Origin: Rhodocollybia butyracea
Lineage: Eukaryota > Basidiomycota > Agaricomycetes > Agaricales > Omphalotaceae
NCBI GenBank assembly: GCA_015501585.1
Contig: JADNRY010000476.1
Location: 1-45,393, forward strand
Direction: 5' to 3'
DNA: 45,393 bases
Below are positions 20,161-30,928 of the stretch, piece by piece. The notes under the pieces are model-generated. The model was given only the letters and a program-made list of their open reading frames with translations, was not told the origin of the DNA and made no database searches. The first letter of the stretch is position 1. Each line of letters opens with the position of its first letter. Made by a program: the position numbers and the translations under genes.

Positions 20161-20875
20161 TATCCAGGTGAGTCTTAACTGCGGAAAATGGTTAGAGACA
20201 TGGATATTGTCACACTTTTAAACATACACAGTGTGATTTCAAGTTAGAGTAAGTATTGAAGATCTGGATTGGATGTTTCGGAGGAGAATTTGCTGCGTAT
20301 TTTGTTCCTCCTCCGTTGAGCTTGGTGTTGACAGATTTCCGCAGGATTTTATGCCCACCGCCTCTCCTACGCTTCTGCACGACGATTTACCCAGCCCGAT
20401 GATTCACCTATCCCAACGATCCACCAATCCCGATGTTTCGCCTATCCTGGACGATTCACGACGATTCACCTATCCCGCCTGGAGCCATTACCGTGACGAG
20501 GCAACGTGTCCCCGCTGTTCAGTTTGTACATTGCCCAATTCATCTTTGAGGCAGCCACGGTTTGGGGTTGGTTTTCGCTGCGTGTCCAATTCCTCGTTCA
20601 TTGAACTGTAACGCTAGAGTGACAGAGTCACCGTAGCGCAACACGGGAAGTGTGAGAGAAGAGGTAAGCTCGATAGAACCGTTGTAAACCGGGGGATTTC
20701 GATTCACGAGGACCTATCGTACCTACAGTAAAGCTCTACCTTGTGTTGTACTTGTTTCCCGTTTTAGATCATTAGTAGTGTTTCATGTTTAAATACGCGT
20801 GTTATCAACGCTGCTGTCTTGAAGGGGTGCATTCAAACAGCTCAGAGCTGACAGATGATCTAGAGTTTGGGAGAC
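20161..20875. other. no gene assigned
   Basis: One plus-strand open frame (20273-20611, 112 codons) is low-complexity, with repeated GA(T/C)GATTCACC(T)ATCCC-like units around 20390-20480, and has no recognisable motif. The rest is non-coding by eye. Confidence 0.4.
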
Positions 20876-21090
20876 ATCGTTCCAAGTGAGACCGCCGACC
20901 ATAGCGATATGGCCGAACTTGAAGATACGATGTCGGACAAGTAGGTCATTGCGTTGGAAAATGGGTGAACTCGTCGAAGCAGTCGGCTGGGACCAGGTCT
21001 CAAGTGGGAATCGCATCTCAAGGAAGACGGGGTCGAATTCGTTGCGTCAAGATGGGACCTGCGTCATCCATGAGACCAAGTGCGAACTGG
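20876..21090 (+). pseudogene. Spt5-like relic, N-terminal and C-terminal scraps
   Basis: TADHSDMAELEDTM (about 20892-20935) matches the TDDHDLAELEHTIG segment of the 13-kb relic. After a gap, KWESHLKEDGVEFVASRWDL (about 21000-21060) matches KWDTELEANGTVFNAPRWDL at the C-terminus of the intact protein. The middle (about 700 residues' worth) is deleted and stops intervene. Confidence 0.5.
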
Positions 21091-21099
21091 AACGCAATT

Positions 21100-21545
21100 A
21101 GATTGCCATTACAAACTGGTTACTACAGTATCCAAATTATGGTTTGAAATCAATTTCGGAGCTGACAGAATCCGGTTTCCAGGATATGGTTTCAGCCAAA
21201 TAACGTAATAAGTTTCTTTCCGGTTTGTAGAATTTACCGTGTAGCTGAGTGGACGCAATTATCTACGCAATATGATACGGTCTTTAGAGGTCTTCGCTTC
21301 GTCTATATTATCAGTGTCCGAATTGGGATCCTCCCCCAGCGTCCACCACAGCCTTTATGAAAATTTCGTTGTTACTAAATTAAAGGCTCTGCTTGGGATG
21401 TCCACGACATCCACGGGTGGGAGCGCGGGCTAAAGCCCCCAATCACACTCTTCTAACATTGGTCATTGTACCTGCTCGATTACCTTCTACACTACTACTT
21501 ATTCTACTAAGACTCGTTAGCAAAGTCTGACTTATCTACAAACTA
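21100..21545. other. no gene; GC-rich hairpin
   Basis: Non-coding by eye. GGGCTAAAGCCC (about 21427-21438) is a small hairpin next to CCACGGGTGGGAGCGCG. This may be another transposon terminus, but no CTRR end is positioned clearly. Confidence 0.35.
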
Positions 21546-21549
21546 ATTC

Positions 21550-24339
21550 CACGTGAAAGCTGACAAATCGCATGTGAGCAACGCGGCTACACGTCGGCTG
21601 CTGCTGTGCTGCCGTAATATTTTTCTTTCTTCTCCGAACTTCCACGACAGTCGTAAGTCTTTGGTTGAATATGTCCGCATGCAGCGTGCTGAGTGCATAT
21701 TGTGATAGGTAACACGTCGAGAAGCGAGTTCCTCCCTCCCCCTCCTTCATTCATCTTTATTTCTTACGAACTTCCACGACCGTAAGTCTTGACCATAAAA
21801 TCTGCCCGCGTGCTGAACCCATTTGTGACAGGCGGCAGTTGACAAGCAATTTCCTCTCTTTCTATCTATTTATCTCATCCATCGCATCGCATCGACTTCA
21901 TCCAAACCAATGCGCATCCATTCCAAGCACTATTACCTTCCATTCCCCGAAAAATGGACTGAACTTCCGGCCAACAGCAATTGGAATGACCATGTTGAGT
22001 ACATTAGGGAATTGTCGCATCATCCCCTAGTGCTCCCGCAGTTACCAGCTCCATTACGAGTCACCCCACCCCAGTGCACGCGATCGATTCTTGAAATGTT
22101 GAATGACAGCGACAATGGCAAAATTTTAATCTTGCCTCAGTACCCTGATGTCGTCAAACGGATCGCACGGATCTATCTGGAGGAAAAAGCGTCGGGAGTA
22201 CTTGTTTCGGGTCAGCCAGGCATCGGTACGTGCTCATCCAACATATTAGAAAGTACTACATATTTTACAGGCAAGAGCGTGTTGCTCGCTTACCTCCTTT
22301 TAGTGCTCTTGAGCCTAGGAAGACAAAGAGATCAACATATGAATATACGCTCCGCTCCTATCTTCCTTTACACCAGCGAAATGATCCTGTTTTATGATGG
22401 TAAACTATACTATCCCAAAAGTCAGCAAGATTTTCACCCTCATGACCTTCCTCAGCCGAGTCAGTATAAAACAGGCAAGCGACCTCCTGTATGGTTTCTG
22501 GTAGACGTTGAAGCAAACGAGCCTCGACAATTGGTTGAAGCTATGCCCGCCAACGTTTTCATCGTTCAAACGTCTTCGCCTAACCCGATGCGGTTTGAGA
22601 AATGGCTGAAATTGAAGAAGCCAATCGTGATTGGACTTGGGCTATGGACCCCTAAACTTCTTCGGGAGGGGTGAGACATTGTTATACTGGTATCGTGGAG
22701 ATCTTGTGCTAAAGCACTACTTTTTAGTTGGTCTTTGCAGAAGGCACAACGGAATCTTAATTCCTTAATCCTCTCCTGGGCCAGACGCACTGGCGAGATG
22801 AATGAGGATGGTGCTCTTGCGGTGGAGCACCAGAACGTCTTATCCGAGGCTCATCCGAGAGAAGAATGGTCCGGATGGACAGATGACAAGATAATATCCA
22901 GAGCGACGAAACTCCTGATAAAGCAAGGAGTGATGCTTTTCGGCAACTCCGCACGAGACATCTACTATTATCTCCAATCACCACGCGAGCTCGTCGCGTG
23001 CCACTCTGGTCAAAGTGACGACCACTGGCAGAAGGCAATAACTTACCTCCGAACGTACCTCGAAACTGGGGTAGCTCTAATGATGGAGGCTGAGAAAAGC
23101 AACGGGGCAACTCGATTGTCACATCGCATTTGCGCCCTCACGTTGTTAGAACGAGCTCCAGGAACCTGTTGGTGGGCCAGCGATCTTTTCGAAGTTATTT
23201 GGAAATCTAAAGACGTCGAGGAGAAGCTGATGGAGAAACAGAAATCTCTGGAAGAAGAAGAACGAGCCAAACTCTTCAATTCCCTTTCCCCTGTCGGAAA
23301 AGCCCATAGTTTTGGAGTCAACCTCTACGAGCCGCATGCACACAAATCCATCACCTTTGGGAAAACTTTCTTACCTCAGTTGCGACCGATGACTCTGACT
23401 CCCTATTCTGTTGGCCAATCTGAATTTTCAGCATCAACAACAGATCAAACCAAGTACACATTTACGACCACAATGACCGAATATTCCAAGTTTGAAGAGT
23501 TTCCTAGGCGAGTGAAACACTTGTTTCAATACTCCACCCTCCCCGCCTTTCCCCAGCTTAGTTTCGACTACTACTATGTCCCCGAAAAGGAGAACAACCC
23601 GTTCTTCGATTCCTTCTTTTTTTGGGATCTGGACAAGTATGTCGTTATTGTCTTTATCCAGGTTTCCACTGGGAAGGATGGTCATAAGAAGATCACACTG
23701 ATGGGTCTCGAACTTATCGAGAACCTGCAAGCCGATGCTAAACTTCAGTTTGGGAAAGAAGTTAAGGTCATGTACCTCTTTGTTTCACCGCATGTTGAAG
23801 CCGTCGGCCCTGCTCAAACATGGGCAATACCTGCCAGGTATTTCGAGGATCCAATCGCTTCCTACGTACGGGGAGGGGTGTTTTTTTTTGAGCGTTCCTA
23901 TTCCATTAGATAAGGATGCGGTTCGTTCTACTCGAGCAGAGCTTTATCTCCGTTCCAAGAGCGCCAAAGCTGTGACTGTGGATAATGTGATATCCATGGG
24001 TAGAAATGACTCTAAGCCAGCAACTGCTGGACAAGGCGGTAAGGTTGGCTGTTTAGATCCAACACCCTCCTCTGGAAACAGCGGCCGCAATCGACAGCGA
24101 CAGCGGTCCACATCTTCGAAACCCGTCAAGCGCCAGCGCTGCAAATAGGTCAGATATGTCCTGTCCTGTCTCCTTTCTGGTAGTTTGAATTTCCGCTTCC
24201 GTTTTTTATGTTATCTATTGCATGTGAAATTCCATTTTCACCGACCAGTGGCCGTTGAGGACTTAGTGGTGTTATTCGATGTGATCTCCCGGTGACTTCA
24301 CACTGTATTTGTCAGTCAGTCATTGTTGTATCTTGTAAA
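21550..24339 (+). repeat. direct duplication, copy 2 (about 2.8 kb)
   Basis: Counterpart of 16460-19234, in the same orientation with 2.3 kb between them. It carries 48 extra bp at 21711-21758 in the promoter, just before the second copy of the GAACTTCCACGAC motif. Confidence 0.9.
21910..24148 (+). pseudogene. Crinkler-RHS-type NTPase/nuclease, copy 2, frameshifted
   Basis: Exons 21910-22225, 22271-22670 and 22728-23913 give 633 residues ending shortly after RGGVFFFERS. Walker A (GQPGIGKS), the Walker B-like strand and the REase-like DSFFFWD...FIQVSTGKDGH motif are all retained. The poly-T run at about 23881-23889 has nine T where copy 1 has eight. This shifts the frame and removes the last ~85 residues, including the basic nuclear-localisation-like tail, which persists as an open frame to 24148. 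The protein may therefore be active but mislocalised, or the indel may be a sequencing error or a slippage site. Otherwise it is very close to copy 1. Confidence 0.7.
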
Positions 24340-25974
24340 CAGCTAGACCTTTCTAAAGCCTATGTAAACAGAACAATTAAGGAAAGTGTTTGTGACCAGA
24401 GAAACAAGTCACGTCTCCGTTACAGCTACTGCTCTATTGGCTCCAACGGTAGCCTTTCTCCTGGATTGTTTTTTGGCACGATCTATTCGTGTTCCCGCTA
24501 TGCCTAATCCAGCGCCGGGTTGGATCGTCTGAGCCGTTATTTGACATTCAACAGCGTTGATTCTTTGTCCAATGACTTCAAGTTGTGGTAGTTGATTCTT
24601 TGTCCAATGACTTCAAGTTGTGGTAGGCTGCGTTATACGTGAGTTTTCTTTATCGGGTCAGAGTAGACGCCGATGCTCTGACAGACGCGGGCTACAGCTC
24701 GAAAGATGCGGCCCATTTCTGGCGTAATCGGCTTTCTGGCTTTGTTCTTTCTCCTCTTCCAATCCCAGGAGGCCTTGTTAATCGTGCGCGCGAATCTGCT
24801 GAACTGCCGGAAATTGCTCTTGGTTTCAATGGATTGGAATGTTGATATGTGAAGACGTCCTCATGCAACTCTCGCTTTTTTCTGGCCCAATAGATTGCAA
24901 GGATATGCACATCGACTCATTTACTACGGTCCCATTGAAAAGCCGCAGTGTTATATCGCAATGGCGGCGTACGTTCGCTCGCTTTGCAATGCGACGGCTG
25001 AGTCGGAGCCCGCGTCCGCTGCATTTGCTGCAACTGGTGAAGCTGGAACCAGTCCTACCAATGCGAATGAAGTGTCGGATGAGGAGTCGGATCCCGCGTC
25101 GGCTGCAACTGGTGAAGCTGCAATTGAGATCTCGGATGATGGGGTCTTGGCTGTGCGTCTCAAGATTTATTCAAGATTAATTTTATGCTAAGGTCCAATA
25201 CACGGCCAAACCTTAGAATGCACTCAGTGTGAAAGCCGATGGGGGCCCCCTGTTCCAATGCCGATTTTACGCCTGGGTTAAGTAATTACCAACATTGCGA
25301 AAGCAAATGGCGCGCCGAAGGAGTTGTACGGGCCATAGAGGAACTGCAATTCGCCGAGGCAGACTTCAATAGTCCCTTGGCGCAGAGGCGGGAGAATGGA
25401 TATCTTTGCTGGGCAAGTATCGTGCGGTAAGAATTTGAATGCGCTCAGAAGCAAACCAGTGCTGGCCGCTGCAGACTCGGATTTTGCGTGGACTTTCAAG
25501 GCAATAAAGCCTAAGAATCGGGCAGAAGCAACCGAAGGGTGCTTGGTTTCCGAAGGCAGCTGGTTTATCTACTGCGTCTACGAACGGCTGCTCATGGATA
25601 AATTCTTCTCTAAGGACTTCTGCAGAAATCCATTTGTCTGATTTTTCGCGGGTATCGAGACCTAAAAAGCAGTTATCACCGCTGCAAAAGTAAAATTTCC
25701 ATTGAGCGCACTCTTGCAGCAGCAGCGCAAAACTCTAGGCGTTTGGCGGCACGGCGGGGTGTGAAAGTGCCCGGACCTATGACACAACGTTTAAGCGCCC
25801 GCTCTCTTATTCTTACTCTCTCACTCAGAAAGACGTACTCAACATATTCACGCGTCTTTATCTCTAATTACTTTTGAATCCGTTTCACACTGTTCAGTTA
25901 AGTCTCCAGACAAATTCCCAACAGATTCGCCCTTTCAGTTCACGTCATTCTTGAAGATCGTCCTTTGCACGAAT
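24340..25974. other. mostly unassigned sequence
   Basis: Several short plus-strand frames contain fragments that look once coding: near 24640-24840 (DALTDAGYSSKDAAHFWRN) and 24895-25190 (alanine/glutamate-rich, with SDEESDPASAATGEAAIEI). None joins into a gene and no family is recognised. A 35-bp perfect tandem duplicate lies within (24556-24625). Confidence 0.4.
24556..24625. repeat. 35-bp perfect tandem repeat, two copies
   Basis: The unit starting GTTGATTCTTTGTCCAATGA at 24556 is repeated exactly from 24591. It is probably a replication-slippage duplication and has no coding meaning. Confidence 0.9.
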
Positions 25975-26890
25975 ATGACAGAAACGCGACAACAGAAAGC
26001 TAAGAAGACTACAGCAGGCTGGAACACTGAACAACACGCTCTCGAGGCGCCTGACTCGCAGACTCAGGTAGTCAGTGGTGCTCAGGGTTTTGCCTCGACG
26101 TGTCCTCTTGAACTTCAGTCGCCTAGGCCTGGTCTTACAGACGGTCGTTCCGGCTCTCATTCGGGAACGCATGATCTGAGATCACCCTTTTCCTCACGCT
26201 CTGGACCTGCTCAGCCCTCGTCGTCCACGAGGGGCATGGAGCCCATCACGGCAGGTTCTTCTCGCATGATTCTCCCTTCGCTACAGATACAGCCGCCATC
26301 GCCGGCCAGAGGTGATTCGTTGCCGCCTCCTGACGATGCCTTTCCAGGCTCCTTTACTCACTTTCGGTCCCCCACTGCTTCTCCCGAGCCTCAGTACAGA
26401 CGGCCGCTACGTTTCACAGAGCCTACCGAGAGAACCTCTGGTACTTTCAGGCCTTCCATCACAATGGGACCTCCTTCTGGTTTCACCGCTGCCGAGTTAG
26501 ACCAACCTTTTGACTTTCGTACGGTGGATAACAACTCGCCTGAGCAAATGCTCCCTTTCTCGATGAGCGACTCCGTTACACATGGGTTGGCTGTACCAAA
26601 TTCTGGTGCGCCAGTTGCGCCCGGTACGTTTCTTATGCTGTACACTGCGCATACATTGACGTGTACTCCTCACAGTTCCGTCCGATTATACCCTGTCTTC
26701 CCAGGCCCCTTCTGCCGCGCAGCACATTCGCCAGCCTTTCGCTTCCAAGGCGATACCAGCACAAACGAACTCATCTTCTGAGTATCAGCCACCCCATGCA
26801 TATACACATGCACCTACCAATGTCGCTCAACATGCACCACTGTTTCCTTATCATTCTGCAACAAGCATTCGTAGCCAGTCAAAGATAGGG
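25975..26890 (+). CDS. serine/proline-rich low-complexity protein, truncated
   Basis: ATG 25975 (MTETRQQKAKKTTAGWNTEQ) opens a frame rich in Ser, Pro, Gly and Thr. A good intron (GTACGT at about 26622 to TCACAG at about 26676) joins in phase to an exon beginning PSDYTLSSQAPSAAQ. This runs on to about 26885, where it meets the LINE fragment of the opposite strand. No folded domain is visible. It may be the N-terminal part of a disordered nuclear protein or of a transposon Gag-like ORF. The 3' end is lost at the LINE junction. Confidence 0.4.
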
Positions 26891-27440
26891 CCCGATAGAC
26901 CCAGGCGGCTAAGTTTGAGCCAGAGAGTGGGGAGATCCGTAGACGGGAAAGCGTTTTCAAGGTCAATAAAAGCAACATACAGCAATTTACTATTTACCCT
27001 AGCTTGGTCGATTGCAGATCTGAGGATAAAAGAGTTGTTGTGAGTTCTGTATCCCTCCCGGAACCCGTTCTGCGATGCTGGGAGGGCCTCCATTGAGTCG
27101 GCCCATTCCCGCGGACGTTTATCGATGATAAGTGTTAGCATCTTAAGGAGACATGATTCCAGTCCAATGATGCGGTAGTTTTCAGGGTCCTTGCCACTAG
27201 CACCAGCTTTCAGAATTCTGATGAGCATTGTAGTGAACCATTGTTGCGGTGCATCCAGGTCGAATATGGATCTGTTGAAAAGAGATGCCAGTACGTCGTT
27301 GGGAATATTCATGGTCTGGTCATATGAGATGCGGTCCACGCCTCTGGCCCCTTTTGAATGGCGTGCGCGGAGGAGGTGGATATACTTGGTGAATCATGCA
27401 AAGGGAAGCGTGTTACTTCTCCTTCCCGGTTATGCCTAAT
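26851..27440 (-). mobile_element. LINE (non-LTR) reverse transcriptase fragment, core
   Basis: Minus-strand translation contains RT landmarks: a WFTTMLIRILKAGASGKDP-type finger segment, ENYRIIGLESCLLKMLT, SQNGFREGYRT, and motif A AFIDLENAFPSTD with the conserved first Asp. It ends at GPIFDWLRML, before motif C (the YxDD region). Upstream of 27340 the frame continues weakly to 27440. It is both 5'- and 3'-truncated and cannot encode an active enzyme. Confidence 0.8.
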
Positions 27441-27599
27441 GATTCTTTCATCAGTCTATTCATGACATTTACATGTAATGTGGAAAGGAAGGTGTAAAGA
27501 GACGGCATGTTAGATACATACCATCCACTCGGCCTCACGAGAATCAAAAACTTAAGAGAAATAGCAAATGAAGAAAGAAAAGGGGACGCACCAGGATTT

Positions 27600-28250
27600 T
27601 ATCCATGTTGATCAGCGCGCCGCAAGATCGCCAACGATGGGTGCAAATGGTCAAGTTGCAGCCTGAGCTGCTGAGCAGCAGCGACAACGCCCTCCACCAG
27701 TAGTAGACTTCCCGAGGTGCCGATGATGGTAAGCTGCAAGTAGTACTAATTCAAAAGATTAACAATTATAGTCAAAAGGAAAAGAAATAATCAGCGCACC
27801 AATTGCAAACCACGAGTCATGTCATCTAGGAGCAAGGATATTCTAGCAGCGTCAGGAAAGGACCACTTCTCCTGAGGCTTGGCCGCAATGATGTTCAGCT
27901 CATTTCACAACACCTTCTGAATTGCACTTATGGCAGCCCAAACAAGACGAGGAGACGCGAGGCCGGTCACTTGGTTAGAAGTAGTGCAGATGCCGCGTTC
28001 CGCATTAAAAAAGGACAGTCGCGGACACGTGAAACAACTTTCGAAGTCGTCAATGAGCGGTGCAACCAATGTAAAGAAGGACAGGAGGCGTTCCGGAGCC
28101 GTTGAGAACGGTGACCGAGGTATCGTAGTCCTCAATCTCAGCGTGCAGAGCGAGAATGGAAGGAGAGACATCTGGCCAAATGATACGACGGGGCAGTGGC
28201 GACAAGTGACGACGACATGGTGTTAGGGGAAAAGTTGGACTTCTCACGGT
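27600..28250 (-). pseudogene. uncharacterised gene remnant with in-frame stop
   Basis: Minus-strand pieces in order: RRIIWPDVSPSILALHAEIE (about 28200-28135); LVWAAISAIQKVL, an in-frame TGA, then NELNIIAAKPQEKW...LLLDDMTRGLQLV (about 27950-27800); a possible intron; then LTIIGTSGSLLLVEGVVAAA...LAILRRADQ (about 27735-27610). The continuity across the TGA points to a recently inactivated gene. I do not recognise the domain. Confidence 0.4.
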
Positions 28251-28278
28251 TTCAATAGGGTACAATTTTGTCATTCTA

Positions 28279-28905
28279 CTAGGAAGTAACGATAGACGAT
28301 GGTGATACTGTGAAAAAGTGCGTTCCATAGTCCTTTTTATCACGTACGCAGATACTGGTACCAGCGAATTCAGTTCTAAGACCACTCAGGAACTCCTTCG
28401 AATTCCTGCGCTCCTCTGAAGTTTCTTTGACGTAGTCAAGATCATCAGGATGCAATTCTAAGAACTCGGGAAGCAGCCTTTCCCAACCATCTAAGCGTTC
28501 AACGTTCAACCGTCGTAAGCACAAGGAGGTGATTCGGTTCACTTTTCTCTTTCTCGTAGAAGTGATGGATCTGACGAACCAGCTTCCCAATGTGCTCAGG
28601 GTGATTCCGTGTGACGACCATCAACCCTTTCTCAGTCGCAGGTTTAGGGCGCTGGTGATATGGAACCACGGTATTGAACGGGATGTGTACGACGCGGTTT
28701 GTAGATTGTCGAGAGGTAACAGTGATACTTCCGTTTGTACCAACCGCGGTCTCAACAAATATTCCCGCTTTCTTTGTTGATGTATCCAGTCTCCACCATT
28801 GATATCAACTTGGATAGGGATACCGACAAGTTTAGGATGTATAATCCAATGACCTTCTGGGGCGGATACGGTTCCAGATTGGATAGGTTTCTGCGGTGTT
28901 GGCAT
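28279..28905 (-). pseudogene. Spt5-like relic, C-terminal KOW-like part
   Basis: Minus strand: GHWIIHPKLVGIPIQVDING, a frame change, then LMVVTRNHPEHIGKLVRQIH followed by RRLNVERLDGWERLLPEFLE and LHPDDLDYVKETSEERR. The V.RNHPEHIGK segment is paralogous to the 15.6-kb relic and aligns with YIVVRGRHVGKIGR at the C-terminus of the intact gene, a KOW-type beta-barrel edge. The NGN part is absent. Confidence 0.55.
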
Positions 28906-28959
28906 ATGTTAGACTTGTAAGCACCATGTAAGCACAGATGGATGCTCACATCACAATGC

Positions 28960-29575
28960 CCGTCATCTTCGATTTCAAAACCTTTCCAGTCTCGTTAAGC
29001 ACATGTCTGGTATTGGGCGCGGATCATTGTAAGTCTCTTTGTGTTTGCTATAATTCTTCTTACTCACATCATTCCCTCTCTCCCAAAGGTCCAAATTTCG
29101 GGACCTCCAACTCGTGGCCTGTGTTGGGGTATCTGGATCGATTTGACCACTATTGGCCTCATTGAAGGGTCAACGATGAATCGATGTACTGATTCAGATC
29201 GTTGCACCACTGCAAGTTGCCCGGTGCTTGTATCGTACGAAATTCCCGAAACTTCGAAACCATCTGGCCCACCAACGAGGTGGTTGCAATAGACTTCAAT
29301 GAACTTTGAACGGTGAGTGAATTGTCGTATCATTTCCCGCTTCCATATAGTCACTACATAGAAACCCATCGTTTGTCCCAAAAGCCAAAGCTTCTTCGGT
29401 GTCGTCCGGACGGACGATCCAAGCGAGTGCTGTGGTAGTGCCCCTCTGGCCCGACCCTGCTGGGGAGCGCAATAGCCCCGATGTCCGTAAGTCCCAGATT
29501 CTTGTGCCGTCTTCTCCTGGATGTGACTCATATGTAGTGTATAGGTGTGGATCGGGGATACAAGGTTCCCGCCCC
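28960..29575 (-). pseudogene. WD40-repeat-like relic fused to LINE 3' end
   Basis: Minus strand from 29575: GEDGTRIWDLRTSG, GTTTALAWIVRPDDTEEALA, FGTNDGFLC; then in another frame FIEVYCNHLVGGPDGFEVSG, ISYDTSTGQLAVV and HRFIVDPSMRP. The WD dipeptide and regularly spaced strands indicate WD40 blades. The first part is in the same open frame as the LINE C-terminal segment to its right. A frame change near 29340 breaks it. Confidence 0.55.
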
Positions 29576-30144
29576 GAGAAGATACCTAATACATCAAATG
29601 TAAATTTTGCAGTTAAGGTCGGAACCCGCAGATCGAACAAAAATCTACAGAGGAAATCATAGGTGGATAGCACCTGCCGAGCCTTCAGCAAATCAGGCGC
29701 TAATGCCTCCATATCCAGCATGAACCGCTGTCGCATGTACACCAATCCTACGTGACCTTCGCAGCCCAGCAATGCGTGGCACTCGTCCTCTACTCCCCGC
29801 CTACAGAATCGACACAGCCTGAACTCTCGCGGGATGTGTGGTCTATACCGTTCGTCATAGCGTAGGCGTTCCACTGAAAGAGCATGACTGGACGTTACCA
29901 ACTGGGTGAAGGCATGGCGATGCTTTGGGACCGTGATAACATGGAGGTATGGCTGGAGCTGCAAACTTCCCGTGGGTGCGATACTGTTTCCCCGTGAATC
30001 GTAGTTGACCCTATTATGTAGGAGATGGACTCGGACTGCCGCCTGGACATCATTAGTGAGAGACACCCAGCACGTTGACTTGACCTCATCCACAAGCAGC
30101 CCGAGCTTGTCAATATCCATAAGGTCATCCGTGGTGCACAGCAC
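29456..30144. repeat. 0.69-kb LINE/WD40 block, copy 1
   Basis: Almost identical to 38460-39149 (a handful of substitutions by eye). The block includes the join between WD40-like and LINE sequence, so it was copied after that join formed. Sequences beyond both ends differ abruptly. Confidence 0.9.
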
Positions 30145-30521
30145 AGGTATAGGCAGCGCCCGCAGAACCAGGCACAGATCATTCAACCATGCGGGGTGGC
30201 CACTACGCACCAGCAACAGTGAGTTTTCCAAAGCGCCGTCACGAGCAATTCGGCGGTCAGGCAATTGAAGTAGGGACTGCAGATATACCGTCGTCCCATC
30301 CCCAAGAGGCGGCGCAAGAACATATGCTGAACCCCTTCCAGCTCATTGAGCAGCGCAAGATCGACATCCAAAGCGATCTCACAGCCAGATGGATAAAGTC
30401 CAAACGCAATACAAATAAGGCAAAGTCCAAAACGCAATACAAAAGCATAAGTCCAAACAGTACAAGAAAGCAATCCATAAAAGCAATACAAAATCATAGT
30501 CCCAGATCCGAGATCACACAA
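29576..30521 (-). mobile_element. LINE reverse transcriptase C-terminal fragment
   Basis: Minus strand: LNELEGVQHMFLRRLLGMG (about 30355-30295), typical of the thumb-to-C-terminal region of LINE RT proteins. Then comes a 322-codon frame from 30264 with a zinc-knuckle motif CRFCRRGVEDECHALLGC (C-x2-C-x8-H-x4-C, about 29818-29765). RT core motifs are absent. On the minus strand this C-terminal piece lies 5' of the RT core at 26.9-27.4 kb, so the two are separate insertions or rearranged. Confidence 0.7.
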
Positions 30522-30928
30522 GACGTTGCCAATCTATATAACAAAATCATAAGTCCATTCAAACAAGTTCACAGAGGTCCACAGTCGCCGCAGTCCACGA
30601 AGCAAGCCAGACCCATTAGTCACCTCCATGATTGACTTTAGGAGGATCCTGTAATACTATTAGTTTGATCTGCAATATTAACCATTCACTGACCACAGAA
30701 AACTGTACGAACCAGTGAATGCGAGATCATCCGAGATCGTACTAGTTTCAACTTTACCAGCGGCAGAGAATGCAACCGACGTTAATCACCGTTTCCCTTT
30801 TGGTGGTAAAATCTGTCCATGTGCAGCCTCCAACACGCCACTTGCCGTTCGGCAATTTTTTGCTTTTGCTTTCGAACCACCATCTACGTCGCGATCTACG
30901 TTGAGAACTCTGACTTGAATTTCTTTCT
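30522..30928. other. intergenic / promoter of the 30.9-kb Spt5-like copy
   Basis: No coding segment. The 150 nt before ATG 30929 contain TTGCTTTCGAACCACCATCT, similar to the arm ends of the fold-back elements (CGAACTTCCACCATC). Confidence 0.4.
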
